From Flectobacillus roseus (GTDB lineage: Bacteria > Bacteroidota > Bacteroidia > Cytophagales > Spirosomataceae), in the NCBI RefSeq assembly GCF_030056665.1, contig NZ_JASHIG010000010.1: a stretch of 64,000 nt of DNA; one strand, given 5' to 3'. Made by a program: the position numbers and the translations under genes. Positions 1-8,134 of the stretch are shown piece after piece (positions within the stretch are counted from its first letter, which is position 1; each line of letters begins with the position of its first letter). Below the pieces are notes generated by a model. That model searched no databases. It was not told the DNA's origin and was given only the letters and a program-made list of their open reading frames with translations.

Positions 1-114
1 AAGTTTGATTCACGTAAACAAATCGATTTGAGTAATGTACCATTCAATTCATTTATTGTTCGTGTGAAATTAGATGGTTATGAAAAAACAAAACATGTAT
101 CTGTAATTAGATAG
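1..114 (+). CDS. C-terminal end of a T9SS-secreted protein (type A sorting domain), partial
   Basis: The first 37 codons read in frame 1 to a TAG at 112-114. The sequence (IDLSNVPFNSFIVRVKLDGY, then EKTKHVSVIR at the C-terminus) matches the last strands of the type IX secretion sorting domain. The same pattern ends the genes at 21033 (DLSNLPTGTYLLRVDS, LTKQLIITR) and 24316 (NLTQLPEGPYLIRIRN, TKHVQINR). In this system the C-terminal domain guides export through the outer membrane and is then removed. The gene starts left of the window, so its catalytic or adhesive part is unknown. A hairpin module that also follows the 24316 gene lies just downstream. Confidence 0.8.
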   Translation, partial: KFDSRKQIDLSNVPFNSFIVRVKLDGYEKTKHVSVIR

Positions 115-130
115 GTTTTTCAATATACCA

Positions 131-358
131 TTGAGTGATTGGTGATTGAGTGCATGAGTGATTATTTTTAATATAAATTTTACTGGTAGAGACGCAATGC
201 TTTGCGTCTAAAGAGATATCATTCGAAATATCATAAGTCATCCAGAATTTTGAGATTAGGGGTATCCCCCAAGTTTTCATCAAAAAAGCGGTCGGAAAAT
301 ATTTTCCGACCGCTTTTTTGATGCTATTATGCTAGAAATGACTTGGATCACTCAATTT
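131..358 (+). repeat. Dispersed intergenic repeat, family A plus hairpin module B (copy 1)
   Basis: Bases 131-210 (module A, beginning TTGAGTGATTGGTGATTGAG) recur at 17351-17431, in inverted form at 27285-27361, and in short form at 51706. Bases 241-335 (module B) recur at 27171-27267. A remnant of the inverted A end (ATCACTCAATTT) lies near 347-358. No ORF is present. The layout resembles a non-autonomous palindromic element that collects at gene 3' ends. Confidence 0.7.
282..319. terminator. Bidirectional intrinsic terminator
   Basis: A perfect hairpin with arms AAAAAAGCGGTCGGAAAA and its complement, flanked by A and T runs on both sides. It lies between the plus-strand T9SS gene end and the minus-strand reductase end, so it can serve both. 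Confidence 0.85.
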
Positions 359-380
359 CAACTTACTTAATTGTTTTACA

Positions 381-1292
381 TTACTTCTGAATAGCTTTGA
401 GTTGTTTGACCATCACAGAGATTCCTTCCTCAAAACTAACGGGATTGTATCCTAATTCATGAATGGCTTTGTCTAAAATAAAGCCTGTTCGAGGAGGTCG
501 CTTGGCTTCCTGCGTAAAGGTATCTGCGGTAACTTCAGTGATGAGGGTTTTGTCTAAGGCAAAATAATCTGCTGTAGCAATTGCCATATCATAAGGACTC
601 ATAAAATCTTTTCCCGAAATATGATAGATACCTTGAGCTTGCTTTTGAGTTGCTAGCCAACAGCCTATGGCTAAATCTTCAGCTAACGTGGGCGTTCGAA
701 GTTGGTCGCTCACTACTTTTATCGCTTGACCTTTTTCTAAGGAGCTTTTTACCCAAAGAATAATATTGCTTCGGCTCATATCAGGCACAATTCCATAGAC
801 CAAAACCGTGCGGATAATACTCCACAGTAACCCAGACGCTTGTACACGCAATTCGGCTTCGTATTTACTTTTACCATAAATCGAAATAGGAGCGGGCTGG
901 TCTTCTTCTTGGTAAGGGCCATTTTCTCCGTCAAAAACAAAGTCTGTAGATACATGACACAAATAAATATTGTGGCGTTGACATTGCTCAATCAGATATT
1001 CAACCGCTGTAACATTGGCCTCCCAACAGCCTTCTGGATTTTGATGGCATATATCTACATTGGTCATGGCTGCGGTGTGGATAATGCTATCAGGCCGTAC
1101 TTTATCGATTACCTCCTGTATTTGGGCTGGATTGCATAAATCCATTTCTTCATAGCTAAATCCCTCTGAAATGCTAAGTCTACTTTTACCTCGCGCCGTA
1201 GCAATTAGGTCAATCTTTGGATTATTTGCCAAAAGATGAACAAGTTTTTGTCCTAATAGTCCATTGGCTCCTGTAATCAATATTCTTTGCAT
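381..1292 (-). CDS. RmlD-like NAD(P)-dependent sugar-nucleotide reductase (extended SDR)
   Basis: A protein of 303 residues. The N-terminal Rossmann motif is TGANGLLGQ, and the YGKSK stretch supplies the Tyr and Lys of the SDR active site. STDFVFDGENGPYQEED is typical of the RmlD substrate-binding family, whose classical member reduces dTDP-4-keto-L-rhamnose. I start at the ATG at 1292 (MQRILITGANG) rather than eight codons upstream, because that places the nucleotide-binding strand at the N-terminus. No rhamnose genes (rmlA/B/C) are adjacent, so the exact substrate is not shown. The gene is alone on its strand and ends at the bidirectional terminator. It could also be a relative used for another deoxysugar. 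Confidence 0.75.
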   Translation of the reverse strand: MQRILITGANGLLGQKLVHLLANNPKIDLIATARGKSRLSISEGFSYEEMDLCNPAQIQEVIDKVRPDSIIHTAAMTNVDICHQNPEGCWEANVTAVEYLIEQCQRHNIYLCHVSTDFVFDGENGPYQEEDQPAPISIYGKSKYEAELRVQASGLLWSIIRTVLVYGIVPDMSRSNIILWVKSSLEKGQAIKVVSDQLRTPTLAEDLAIGCWLATQKQAQGIYHISGKDFMSPYDMAIATADYFALDKTLITEVTADTFTQEAKRPPRTGFILDKAIHELGYNPVSFEEGISVMVKQLKAIQK

Positions 1293-1672
1293 TTTATCCT
1301 GTATGATATAGTTCAAATCAATGTATTATTTAGTCAGACTGAGTACTGTCACAATGATAGAGCATTACCTTTTTATTCACAAATCAAAAAAATGGAAAAA
1401 AACAGAAAAAAATAGAATTATGTAAATCCGAACTTTCAGATAAGCCGTAGATATGTTTGTAAGTCGAAAATAACTATCGGTTTACCCGCCGATGGTTGTT
1501 TGTGGCCTTTACGCAATCAGCCAGTAGTTAAATTCTATCTTAAATCATTCGAGTCTATTTTTCGACAAACATTCTCTTAAGAAAAATAGCACAATTCATT
1601 ATCGCTTAAAATTAGTTGAGATTACTTTTTGAATTTTTTGCTTGATTATTATCAAGATGACTTTATCCTGAA
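1293..1672. other. Divergent intergenic region
   Basis: 380 bases between divergent genes, presumably holding both promoters. A short hairpin (ATCGG / CCGAT around 1474-1493) is visible. I see no ORF, tRNA or convincing -33/-7 pair. Confidence 0.4.
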
Positions 1673-2104
1673 ATGTATATGAAAACTCTATTGAAAATCA
1701 CTAAAGTTGTTTCGCTGACTGTGGGTGCGCTCTTTTTGGCCTTTGTAGTATATGCAAACTGGGAGGAACCATCGTTAGCTGATAGACTAAATTTGAAACC
1801 AATCCAATTGGTGGTATTTAATCTCTCAAAGCCTCTTTCTACGACAGACAGCACATCCTTGGCATCTTCGTTGGAAAGTACTACAGGAGTAACAGCCTCA
1901 ACTGTGAATCCTAAGAATCAGACAGTTAGTGTGACTTATCATGCTGATGAAGTAAACGAGGAAATACTCAAAGAGAAAGTTGAGAAGTTTCCTGTCATGG
2001 CAACAAAACTTGAATTTAGCCAAATGGAAGGACCCAAATGTCCGATTCCAATGGGTTACATAGATTTTGTGTTAGATGCCAAGAAAGCTTTATGTTTTAG
2101 ATAA
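1673..2104 (+). CDS. Small membrane-anchored protein with an HMA-like fold, function unknown
   Basis: 143 residues (141 if the second ATG at 1679 is used). An N-terminal hydrophobic segment, about residues 9-28 (VVSLTVGALFLAFVVYANW), is a signal anchor or signal peptide. Residues about 45-110 have the strand-helix-strand-strand-helix spacing and the sequence flavour of heavy-metal-associated domains (LASSLESTTGVTASTVNPK, then TVSVTYHADEVNEEILKEKV). The metal-binding CxxC is absent. Two cysteines remain in the tail (KCPIPMGY, ALCFR). It precedes the double-hemoglobin lipoprotein in the same direction, but a strong terminator at 2211-2268 separates them. A metal function is therefore only a guess. 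Confidence 0.6.
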   Translation: MYMKTLLKITKVVSLTVGALFLAFVVYANWEEPSLADRLNLKPIQLVVFNLSKPLSTTDSTSLASSLESTTGVTASTVNPKNQTVSVTYHADEVNEEILKEKVEKFPVMATKLEFSQMEGPKCPIPMGYIDFVLDAKKALCFR

Positions 2105-2210
2105 TTCTTAGCGACAAGATCCGTCCTTTGTTTGTCGTAAAAGATTACGTATAGTTATTAACTTTCTGTTTTACCATACAGAACTTTAGTTTCTTGTTAT
2201 TATTGATCAA

Positions 2211-2268
2211 GTAAGAAGAAAGTATGTAAAATACCCTTTGGGAGAGCATTTTTGTACTTTCTTCTTTT
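2211..2268 (+). terminator. Long hairpin terminator
   Basis: A 12-bp perfect stem (AAGAAGAAAGTA at 2213-2224, TACTTTCTTCTT at 2255-2266) with a 30-nt loop, about 110 bases after the 1673 gene. The remaining gap to 2465 also has a GTGTTGA/TCAACAC hairpin at 2333-2351 and nothing else recognisable. Confidence 0.6.
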
Positions 2269-2464
2269 ACTAAAAATCCTTACTCTGTATCAAATATCAC
2301 TTTTTAAACATTTTAATCCTGCTTTGTTTGAAGTGTTGAGCTTTTCAACACGCTAAACGCTTATTAATTAAAATTAGCCCGTTTTCTCTCTATTTTAATT
2401 CGCAAAGGTTAACCATTGCGGGTGTGGACAACTTTTGTAATCACCAATCAAATTTCAAAGAAAT

Positions 2465-3298
2465 ATGAAAAAATCTGCGCAACTGTGGGGAGCTATCCTC
2501 ATGTCTGGAATGCTCATGTTTACATCTTGTAAAAAAGATGACGATACGATGCAACCAACACAGTCATTGTATCTGCGTCTTGGCGGTAATACTGCTATTT
2601 CAGCTGTAATTGACCAATTTATTGCCAATGTAGCAAGTGATAGTCGAATCAATGCCTACTTTGCAGATGCTGCCGCTGATCCAACTCGTTTGACTAAACT
2701 TCGCAACAACCTTATCAATCAAGTTGGTATGGCTACTGGTGGTTCAGAAAAATATACTGGACTTGACATGAAAACAGCTCACAAAGGAATGGGTATTACC
2801 GATGGCGAGTTTGGTGCTTTGGTAGAAGATTTAACGTCTTCTTTAGATAAATTTAAAGTAGGTGCTACCGAAAAAACTGAATTGTTGACGGCTTTGGCTA
2901 GTATGAAAGGCGATATCGTTGAAGGACAGGTATCTTTGTATAACAGATTAGGCGCCAATGCTGGTATTTCGGCTGTGATTGATGACTTTATTGGTAAAGT
3001 AGCAGCGGATACACGAATCAATGCGTTTTTTGCTGCGGCTGCTGCTGACCAAGCTCGTTTGATGAAGCTACGTAACAACTTAATCAACCAAGTTGGACAG
3101 GCGTCTGGTGGACCCGAAAAATACACAGGCTTAGATATGAAAACTGCTCACAAAGGAATGAAAATCACTGATGCTCATTTCAATGCTTTGGTAGAAGATT
3201 TGAAAGCTTCTTTGGTGAAATACAACGTTCAGTCTAAAGCTAAAATCGAATTGTTGACTGCTTTGGGTGGTATGCGTGCCGATATCGTTGGTCAATAG
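2465..3298 (+). CDS. Lipoprotein with two tandem group 1 truncated-hemoglobin domains
   Basis: 277 residues. The signal peptide ends in a lipobox (MFTSC, Cys22), followed by KKDDD, predicting a lipid anchor. Two copies of a truncated globin follow, about residues 34-154 and 157-277. By hand alignment they are roughly 70% identical. Each has the group 1 pattern: SLYxRLG, then LRNNLINQV, then ATGG or ASGG and the EKYTGLDMKTAHKGM block, whose His (106 and 229) would be the proximal heme ligand. The distal B10 position, normally Tyr in group 1 proteins (FY), is Ile in both copies (FI at 52-53 and 175-176). Most truncated hemoglobins are single-domain and cytosolic, so a two-domain lipoprotein is unusual. 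Possible roles are heme or ligand binding outside the inner membrane; no substrate is shown by the sequence. Confidence 0.85.
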   Translation: MKKSAQLWGAILMSGMLMFTSCKKDDDTMQPTQSLYLRLGGNTAISAVIDQFIANVASDSRINAYFADAAADPTRLTKLRNNLINQVGMATGGSEKYTGLDMKTAHKGMGITDGEFGALVEDLTSSLDKFKVGATEKTELLTALASMKGDIVEGQVSLYNRLGANAGISAVIDDFIGKVAADTRINAFFAAAAADQARLMKLRNNLINQVGQASGGPEKYTGLDMKTAHKGMKITDAHFNALVEDLKASLVKYNVQSKAKIELLTALGGMRADIVGQ

Positions 3299-3330
3299 TT
3301 GAGTAAAGTGAAAGATGTCTTTTAGTGACT

Positions 3331-3385
3331 TTGAGAATGAGCTTTTGATAAAAGTTCAGATGGTTTATCAATAGCTCGTTCTCAA
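3331..3385 (+). terminator. Hairpin after the hemoglobin gene
   Basis: Long interrupted stem (TTGAGAATGAGC near 3331-3342 with GCTCGTTCTCAA near 3374-3385, plus an inner TGATAAA/TTTATCA). It probably ends the lipoprotein transcript, although the T run is weak. The rest of 3386-3690 shows no gene. Confidence 0.5.
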
Positions 3386-3691
3386 AAGTTCATCCTTGCG
3401 TTTAAACTTCTTCCTGTTTTTCTATCAAAATTCAATAGCTACCTTCTTATCATCAACCTAATTTTGGAGTACTAGCAAAAATTGTCATGTCTGAATGTGA
3501 CAAAAGTCATATTCGTGAGCGATAAATTTTACTAACTCGCAGTATGAAATTTCACGGAAGATTAAGCTTCAAAATAGTACATTTCCAAGTTTTAATCTTT
3601 CAAAATCTCGCAATTATTTATACTCATTCTAAATTATGTTTAAGTATAAATAATTAGCTAAAAATGGAGTTATTAATGTCTATTCATGTTG

Positions 3692-3699
3692 TAATTTTG
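3692..3699 (+). promoter_or_regulatory. hemA promoter -7 element
   Basis: TAATTTTG matches the Bacteroidota TAnnTTTG -7 box, 22 bases ahead of the hemA start. A clean TTTG -33 box is not evident. Confidence 0.45.
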
Positions 3700-3720
3700 T
3701 GCTTGGAATAGTTAAGTGTT

Positions 3721-4998
3721 ATGCAAAATCAATTCAAATCAATCAGTTTATCATATAAGTCAGCTCCCTTAGCGGTACGTGAGCAAGTGGCTTTGAATGA
3801 GGATGAAATCAAGAATTTCTCCCTCAGAATCAGAGATATGTTCGATATCCAAGAAGCCATTTTGGTGTCGACTTGCAACCGTACGGAAGTTTACTACGTG
3901 TCAGAGGAAAACCGCAATACTGACATTATTAAGCTTTTGTTGCTTGACAAAGGCATAGCTACGACTGAAGAATATTTTGCATATTTCCAACAATACAACG
4001 CTCAAGCCGACGCTGTACAGCATTTGTTTGAAGTTGCTACTGGTCTACACTCACAAGTGGTAGGCGACCTTCAAATTCCAAATCAGGTAAAACAATCGTA
4101 TCAAATTGCGGCTGACTTAAATATGGCTGGTCCATTTTTGCACCGTTTGATGCACACGATTTTCTTTGCTAACAAACGTGTTGCGCAAGAGACAGCTTTC
4201 CGTGATGGAGCAGCTTCTACTTCGTACGCAGCTGTAGCATTGACTGAGGAGATGACTCAAAATATTGCTTTACCAAAAGTATTAATTCTAGGTCTTGGTG
4301 AAATCGGTATCGATGTTTGCAAAAATATGGCAGACAAAGAATTTGCTGAAATCACGGTTATGAACCGTACTCGTGCTAAAGCCGAGGCCATCGCCGAAGG
4401 ACATAACTTCCGCATTGCTGATTTTGTGGACATGGAAGAAGAAATCAAACGTGCTGATGTGATTATCTCATCAGTAATGATTGATAAACCATTGATTACC
4501 AAAGAAATGATTCAGTCAATGGAAATTCTTACTTTCAAATATTTTATTGACTTATCTGTGCCTCGTAGTGTTGAGGAAAATTTAGAGGAAATCCCAGGGG
4601 TATTGGTTTACAATATCGATACGCTACGTCAAAGAGCTGATGAAGCTTTACAAACGCGCTTGGAATCTATCCCTCACGTTCAACGAATCATCTCTGAAGC
4701 TACAGCAGGTTTTGAAGATTGGTCAAAAGAAATGGTGGTTTCTCCAACCATCAATAAATTGAAAAATGCCCTAGAGCAAATCCGTAAAGAAGAGCTTGCA
4801 CGTCATTTGAAAAATCTTTCTCCAGAAGAGTCAGAGAAACTTGATAAAATCACGATGGGTATCGTTCAGAAAATTATCAAGATGCCAGTTTTACAGCTTA
4901 AAGCTGCATGTAAACGTGGCGAAGCTGACCAATTGGTAGATGTTATCAACGAGATTTTTGATTTAGAAAAACAAAACGAATCGTCTTATTCTCATTAA
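3721..4998 (+). CDS. hemA: Glutamyl-tRNA reductase
   Basis: 425 residues, the usual family length. It reduces glutamyl-tRNA to glutamate-1-semialdehyde, the first committed step of C5-pathway heme synthesis in the cytosol. The catalytic cysteine is Cys52 in STCNRTEVYYV. GLHSQVVGDLQI is the conserved substrate-domain block, and LILGLGEIGIDVCKNM is the NADPH-binding Rossmann loop. The C-terminal half is the helical dimerisation domain. It stands alone: hemC lies 10.6 kb downstream rather than adjacent. A terminator follows at 5044-5072. Confidence 0.97.
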   Translation: MQNQFKSISLSYKSAPLAVREQVALNEDEIKNFSLRIRDMFDIQEAILVSTCNRTEVYYVSEENRNTDIIKLLLLDKGIATTEEYFAYFQQYNAQADAVQHLFEVATGLHSQVVGDLQIPNQVKQSYQIAADLNMAGPFLHRLMHTIFFANKRVAQETAFRDGAASTSYAAVALTEEMTQNIALPKVLILGLGEIGIDVCKNMADKEFAEITVMNRTRAKAEAIAEGHNFRIADFVDMEEEIKRADVIISSVMIDKPLITKEMIQSMEILTFKYFIDLSVPRSVEENLEEIPGVLVYNIDTLRQRADEALQTRLESIPHVQRIISEATAGFEDWSKEMVVSPTINKLKNALEQIRKEELARHLKNLSPEESEKLDKITMGIVQKIIKMPVLQLKAACKRGEADQLVDVINEIFDLEKQNESSYSH

Positions 4999-5043
4999 TT
5001 TTTTGCGATTAAGAGATAACGTTTAATAAAGATAATATTCCTC

Positions 5044-5072
5044 AAGCCTACAATTATTTGTAGGCTTTTTTT
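5044..5072 (+). terminator. Intrinsic terminator of hemA
   Basis: Stem AAGCCTACAA/TTGTAGGCTT with a 4-nt loop and a run of T residues. Confidence 0.9.
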
Positions 5073-5121
5073 GTTACCTTGATAAATGTAAAAATGTCGA
5101 ATACCCTATTTACATTTACCG

Positions 5122-5297
5122 ATACACAATTAGTACTGTACGAAGGATTTTAAACAATTTCAGATTTTGGATTTCAGATTTCGGAAAAAAATAAAATACA
5201 TTTTTTGTCAAAAAAAAGAAGCTTACACTTCCGAAATCCAACATCCGATATCCGAAATGATTTTTATGATCCTTTGTACAAGCCTAATACACAATTA
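5122..5297. mobile_element. MITE-like element with terminal inverted repeats and an 11-bp flanking direct repeat
   Basis: ATACACAATTA occurs at 5122-5132 and again at 5287-5297, directly flanking a 154-bp non-coding segment. The segment's ends are imperfect inverted repeats: GTACTGTACGAAGGAT on the left, and ATCCTTTGTACAAGC read on the plus strand at the right. Further inside, TGGATTTCAGATTTCGG is matched by CCGAAATCCA. The left arm (5133-5200) also has a diverged copy in reverse orientation at 34191-34258. It contains no transposase gene. The right edge lies 13 bases before the next start codon, so the element supplies that gene's upstream region. Confidence 0.6.
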
Positions 5298-5310
5298 ATA
5301 TTTAAAGGCT

Positions 5311-5913
5311 ATGCTCAAAACAATCATCCGTTTGCTATTGCTGTTTCTCCTTATTGCTGGTGGAATTTGGCTTTGGGAACAATATAAATTTTTGAAAAAT
5401 GACAATGCTGAAGCGCCAGAGGTAAGTCATAATATTTTACTTCAAGAGATTACCTCAATGGGTAAAATCGAACTTGTAAAATATAATTTTAGGGATGTAG
5501 TAGAATCTAAAATCAAGAAGAATTTTTTACCAGATGCCAAAGTCTTGCTAATTGTGACAGGTGAGGCCACTGGTTGTATCGATTTAACAAAAATCAAAGT
5601 AGCCGATTTACAAGAATTAAAAGATACTGTAGTGGTGCATTTGCCTGAACCAGAGATTTGTAATTATAAAATAGACCATTCCAAATCGAAGGTATATGAT
5701 ACGCAGTATGCTTTTATGGACGAAGCAAAACTGGTGGATGAGGCTTTTCAAAAAGCCGAAGTGCAGGTACAACAATCAGCTCAATCGATGGGTATTTTGG
5801 AGCAAACCAAAGAATCTGCCGAACAGATGTTGAAACCATTTATTGAAAAAGTTTCGGGAAAAAAAGTAGTCCTTAAATATGCCATGAAGGATACGCCAAG
5901 AAGATTGAAATAA
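5311..5913 (+). CDS. DUF4230 family protein, single membrane anchor
   Basis: 200 residues. Residues about 3-22 form an N-terminal membrane anchor (IIRLLLLFLLIAGGIWLW). The rest (LLQEITSMGKIELVKYNFRD, LLIVTGEATGCIDLTKI, VVVHLPEPEICNYKID) resembles DUF4230 proteins, a widespread family without a proven function. The ATG at 5311 is chosen because it places the hydrophobic segment at the N-terminus. A different-frame ORF over 5205-5387 is judged spurious. The upstream region is the MITE-like insertion, so its expression may have been altered by that insertion. Confidence 0.75.
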   Translation: MLKTIIRLLLLFLLIAGGIWLWEQYKFLKNDNAEAPEVSHNILLQEITSMGKIELVKYNFRDVVESKIKKNFLPDAKVLLIVTGEATGCIDLTKIKVADLQELKDTVVVHLPEPEICNYKIDHSKSKVYDTQYAFMDEAKLVDEAFQKAEVQVQQSAQSMGILEQTKESAEQMLKPFIEKVSGKKVVLKYAMKDTPRRLK

Positions 5914-5924
5914 AGTCAAAACAG

Positions 5925-5965
5925 AAGAAAGGGGCAATAGAATTATTCGATTGCCCCTTTCTTCT
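5925..5965. terminator. Bidirectional terminator between convergent genes
   Basis: Perfect hairpin AAGAAAGGGGCAATAGAA with its complement, shared by the plus-strand DUF4230 gene and the minus-strand prephenate dehydrogenase gene. Confidence 0.9.
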
Positions 5966-5969
5966 TCTC

Positions 5970-6818
5970 TTATTTATTCAAAATACGTTTAATATCGTTA
6001 GCTTGAGTCAAATAGTCTTTGAATTTGTCGTAACCATCTGCTAACATCAAACCTTTAAATTTCAATAAGGTATTGATATACTCGTCAAGTACATCGATGA
6101 TATTATCTTGATTTTGTCTGAAAATCGGAATCCAAGTATCAGGGTTCGATTTTGCCAAACGTACTGTTGACTCAAAACCCGAACTTGCTAAGTTAAAGAT
6201 ACTTTCTTCATCTTTTTCCTTTTGCAAAACTGTAGAGGCCAAAGCAAATGAACAAATATGCGAGATATGCGAGATATAGGCAGTATGCACATCATGTGCA
6301 GCCGAGTCAAGATAAGTCAATCGCATTTTTAGTCCCTCGGTGTACATTTTTTCAATCATCTTCACGAGTGCTGGCTTCGAATCTTGCACATCACAGAGCA
6401 CACATGTTTTATTATCGAACAAATTTCGAATGGCCGCTTCTGGTCCCGAAAACTCAGTACCTGCCATGGGGTGAGTAGCAATGAAATTTCCACGATTAGG
6501 GTGATTTCTGACAGAATCTACCGCAGGTTTTTTGGTGGAACCTACTTCTATGACTACCTGATTTTCAGAAACATGATTCAAAACTTCTGGTAAAAGTTTT
6601 ACCAAAGCATCTACAGGCACAGCCAAAATAATAATGTCTGATTGTTTGATGGCGTCGTTGAGCAAAGCCACACGGTCAACCAGCTGAAGTTCAAGGGCTT
6701 TGATAACGTGTTCGGTTTTATTATCTACGCCAATAACCGAATCCGCAAACCCACTTTCTTTAAGACTTAAGGCCATTGATCCACCAATAAGACCAAGTCC
6801 GACTACTGATATATTCAT
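5970..6818 (-). CDS. tyrA: Prephenate dehydrogenase
   Basis: 282 residues. It oxidatively decarboxylates prephenate to 4-hydroxyphenylpyruvate, the tyrosine branch of aromatic synthesis. The NAD-binding motif VVGLGLIGGSMAL begins at residue 5. ATHPMAGTEFSG (His116) is the conserved active-site block of the family. No ACT or chorismate mutase domain is fused. It follows the aminotransferase by 69 bases on the same strand, and both lie downstream of the Tyr-codon attenuator at 8135-8307, which supports tyrosine-specific control. Confidence 0.93.
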   Translation of the reverse strand: MNISVVGLGLIGGSMALSLKESGFADSVIGVDNKTEHVIKALELQLVDRVALLNDAIKQSDIIILAVPVDALVKLLPEVLNHVSENQVVIEVGSTKKPAVDSVRNHPNRGNFIATHPMAGTEFSGPEAAIRNLFDNKTCVLCDVQDSKPALVKMIEKMYTEGLKMRLTYLDSAAHDVHTAYISHISHICSFALASTVLQKEKDEESIFNLASSGFESTVRLAKSNPDTWIPIFRQNQDNIIDVLDEYINTLLKFKGLMLADGYDKFKDYLTQANDIKRILNK

Positions 6819-6887
6819 TTTTGTAAATGCTCGATGATTATCGTTTCCGATAAATATTGAAATATATTTTAAACTTAGCCCGCTATC

Positions 6888-8060
6888 CTAAGAACAGATT
6901 CCTTTTGATTGACGAATGCGTTGAATAGCTTGGTCAAAAAGGGTGATTTCGGCACATAGCGAGATACGAATATATCTTTCGCCAGCCGTTCCGAAAATGC
7001 CCCCTGGGGTAATAAATACCGCCGAACCTAGTAAAATCTCGTCTGAAAGCTCGTAGCTATTGGTGTAAGTATCAGGAATCTTAGCCCATACAAACATTCC
7101 TATTTGTTTGGTGTCGTATTTGCAATCGAGCAAGTCCATAATTTCAAATACCTTAGTCTGACGTTGTCTATAAATCTCGTTCAAAGAGTCATACCAAGAT
7201 TGAGGATTTTGGAGTGCTTTTACTGCTGCCATTTGCAATGGTAAAAACATACCAGAGTCCATATTCGACTTGAACCTCAATACATGACTTACTAATTCGG
7301 CATTTCCAACTAAAACCCCCATACGCCATCCAGCCATATTATGCGACTTTGAGAGAGAGTTTAATTCAATCGCTACTTCCTTCATGCCTTCAACCGCCAA
7401 AATACTTTGTGGAGAATCATTTAGGATAAAACTATATGGGTTATCGTTTACAATCAGGATGTTGTGTGCAATGGCAAAATCTCTGAGTTTTTCGAAAAAC
7501 GCAGTATTGGCTTGCGCGCCAGTAGGCATGTGTGGGTAGTTGACCCACATCAGTTTAACTTTTGATAAATCTCTCTGTGCCAAAGCATCCAAATCTGGTA
7601 ACCAACCATTTTCTTCTGCCAAGTCATAATCTACCACAGTTGCACCTGTTAGTAGCGAAGCTGCTCGGTAAGTCGGATAGCCAGGGTTGGGTACTAATAC
7701 CTCATCGCCAGCTTCCAAATATGCCATAGCAATGTGCATAATACCTTCTTTTGACCCAATCAAAGGCAATACTTCATTCACTGGATTGAGTGTTACCCCG
7801 TAAAACTTTTGATAAAACTGAGCAAAACCTTCACGCAAGGCAGGAATACCCACATAGCTTTGATAGGCGTGGTGTTTGGGATGTGCAGCGCTGTCTGTCA
7901 AGGCGTCGATGGTTTCGACAGACGGAGGCAAATCTGGACTTCCAATACCTAAATTGAGTACATCAATGCCTGATGCACGCATATCTGCTATTTGTTTAAG
8001 TTTGGTAGAGAAGTAGTACTCCTGAACCAAGTTCATGCGGGATGCTGGTTTTATGTTCAT
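6888..8060 (-). CDS. PLP-dependent aminotransferase, probably aromatic/tyrosine-forming
   Basis: 390 residues, fold type I (class I/II) aminotransferase. Motifs seen: NLGIGSPDLPPS near residue 40, PNPGYPTYRAAS, the NYPHMPTGA segment, and the Schiff-base lysine in LNSLSKSHNMAGWRMG (about Lys235). A conserved Arg for the substrate carboxylate is in RYIRISLC near the C-terminus. By sequence alone it resembles aspartate/diaminopimelate-type aminotransferases. Its position in an operon with tyrA behind a Tyr-codon leader argues that it transaminates 4-hydroxyphenylpyruvate (and perhaps phenylpyruvate). That specificity is inference. Confidence 0.85.
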   Translation of the reverse strand: MNIKPASRMNLVQEYYFSTKLKQIADMRASGIDVLNLGIGSPDLPPSVETIDALTDSAAHPKHHAYQSYVGIPALREGFAQFYQKFYGVTLNPVNEVLPLIGSKEGIMHIAMAYLEAGDEVLVPNPGYPTYRAASLLTGATVVDYDLAEENGWLPDLDALAQRDLSKVKLMWVNYPHMPTGAQANTAFFEKLRDFAIAHNILIVNDNPYSFILNDSPQSILAVEGMKEVAIELNSLSKSHNMAGWRMGVLVGNAELVSHVLRFKSNMDSGMFLPLQMAAVKALQNPQSWYDSLNEIYRQRQTKVFEIMDLLDCKYDTKQIGMFVWAKIPDTYTNSYELSDEILLGSAVFITPGGIFGTAGERYIRISLCAEITLFDQAIQRIRQSKGICS

Positions 8061-8134
8061 CGTTTTACTAAGACATATTATTTAGCAAGATTTTTTCTTT
8101 ACTAAATAATCAAGGCTATCGAATAATTGGTTAA

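Noticed and set aside
5205..5387. 60-codon plus-strand ORF overlapping the DUF4230 start
   Set aside because: It lies in the MITE-like repeat and runs out of frame into a real gene; no domain or promoter supports it.
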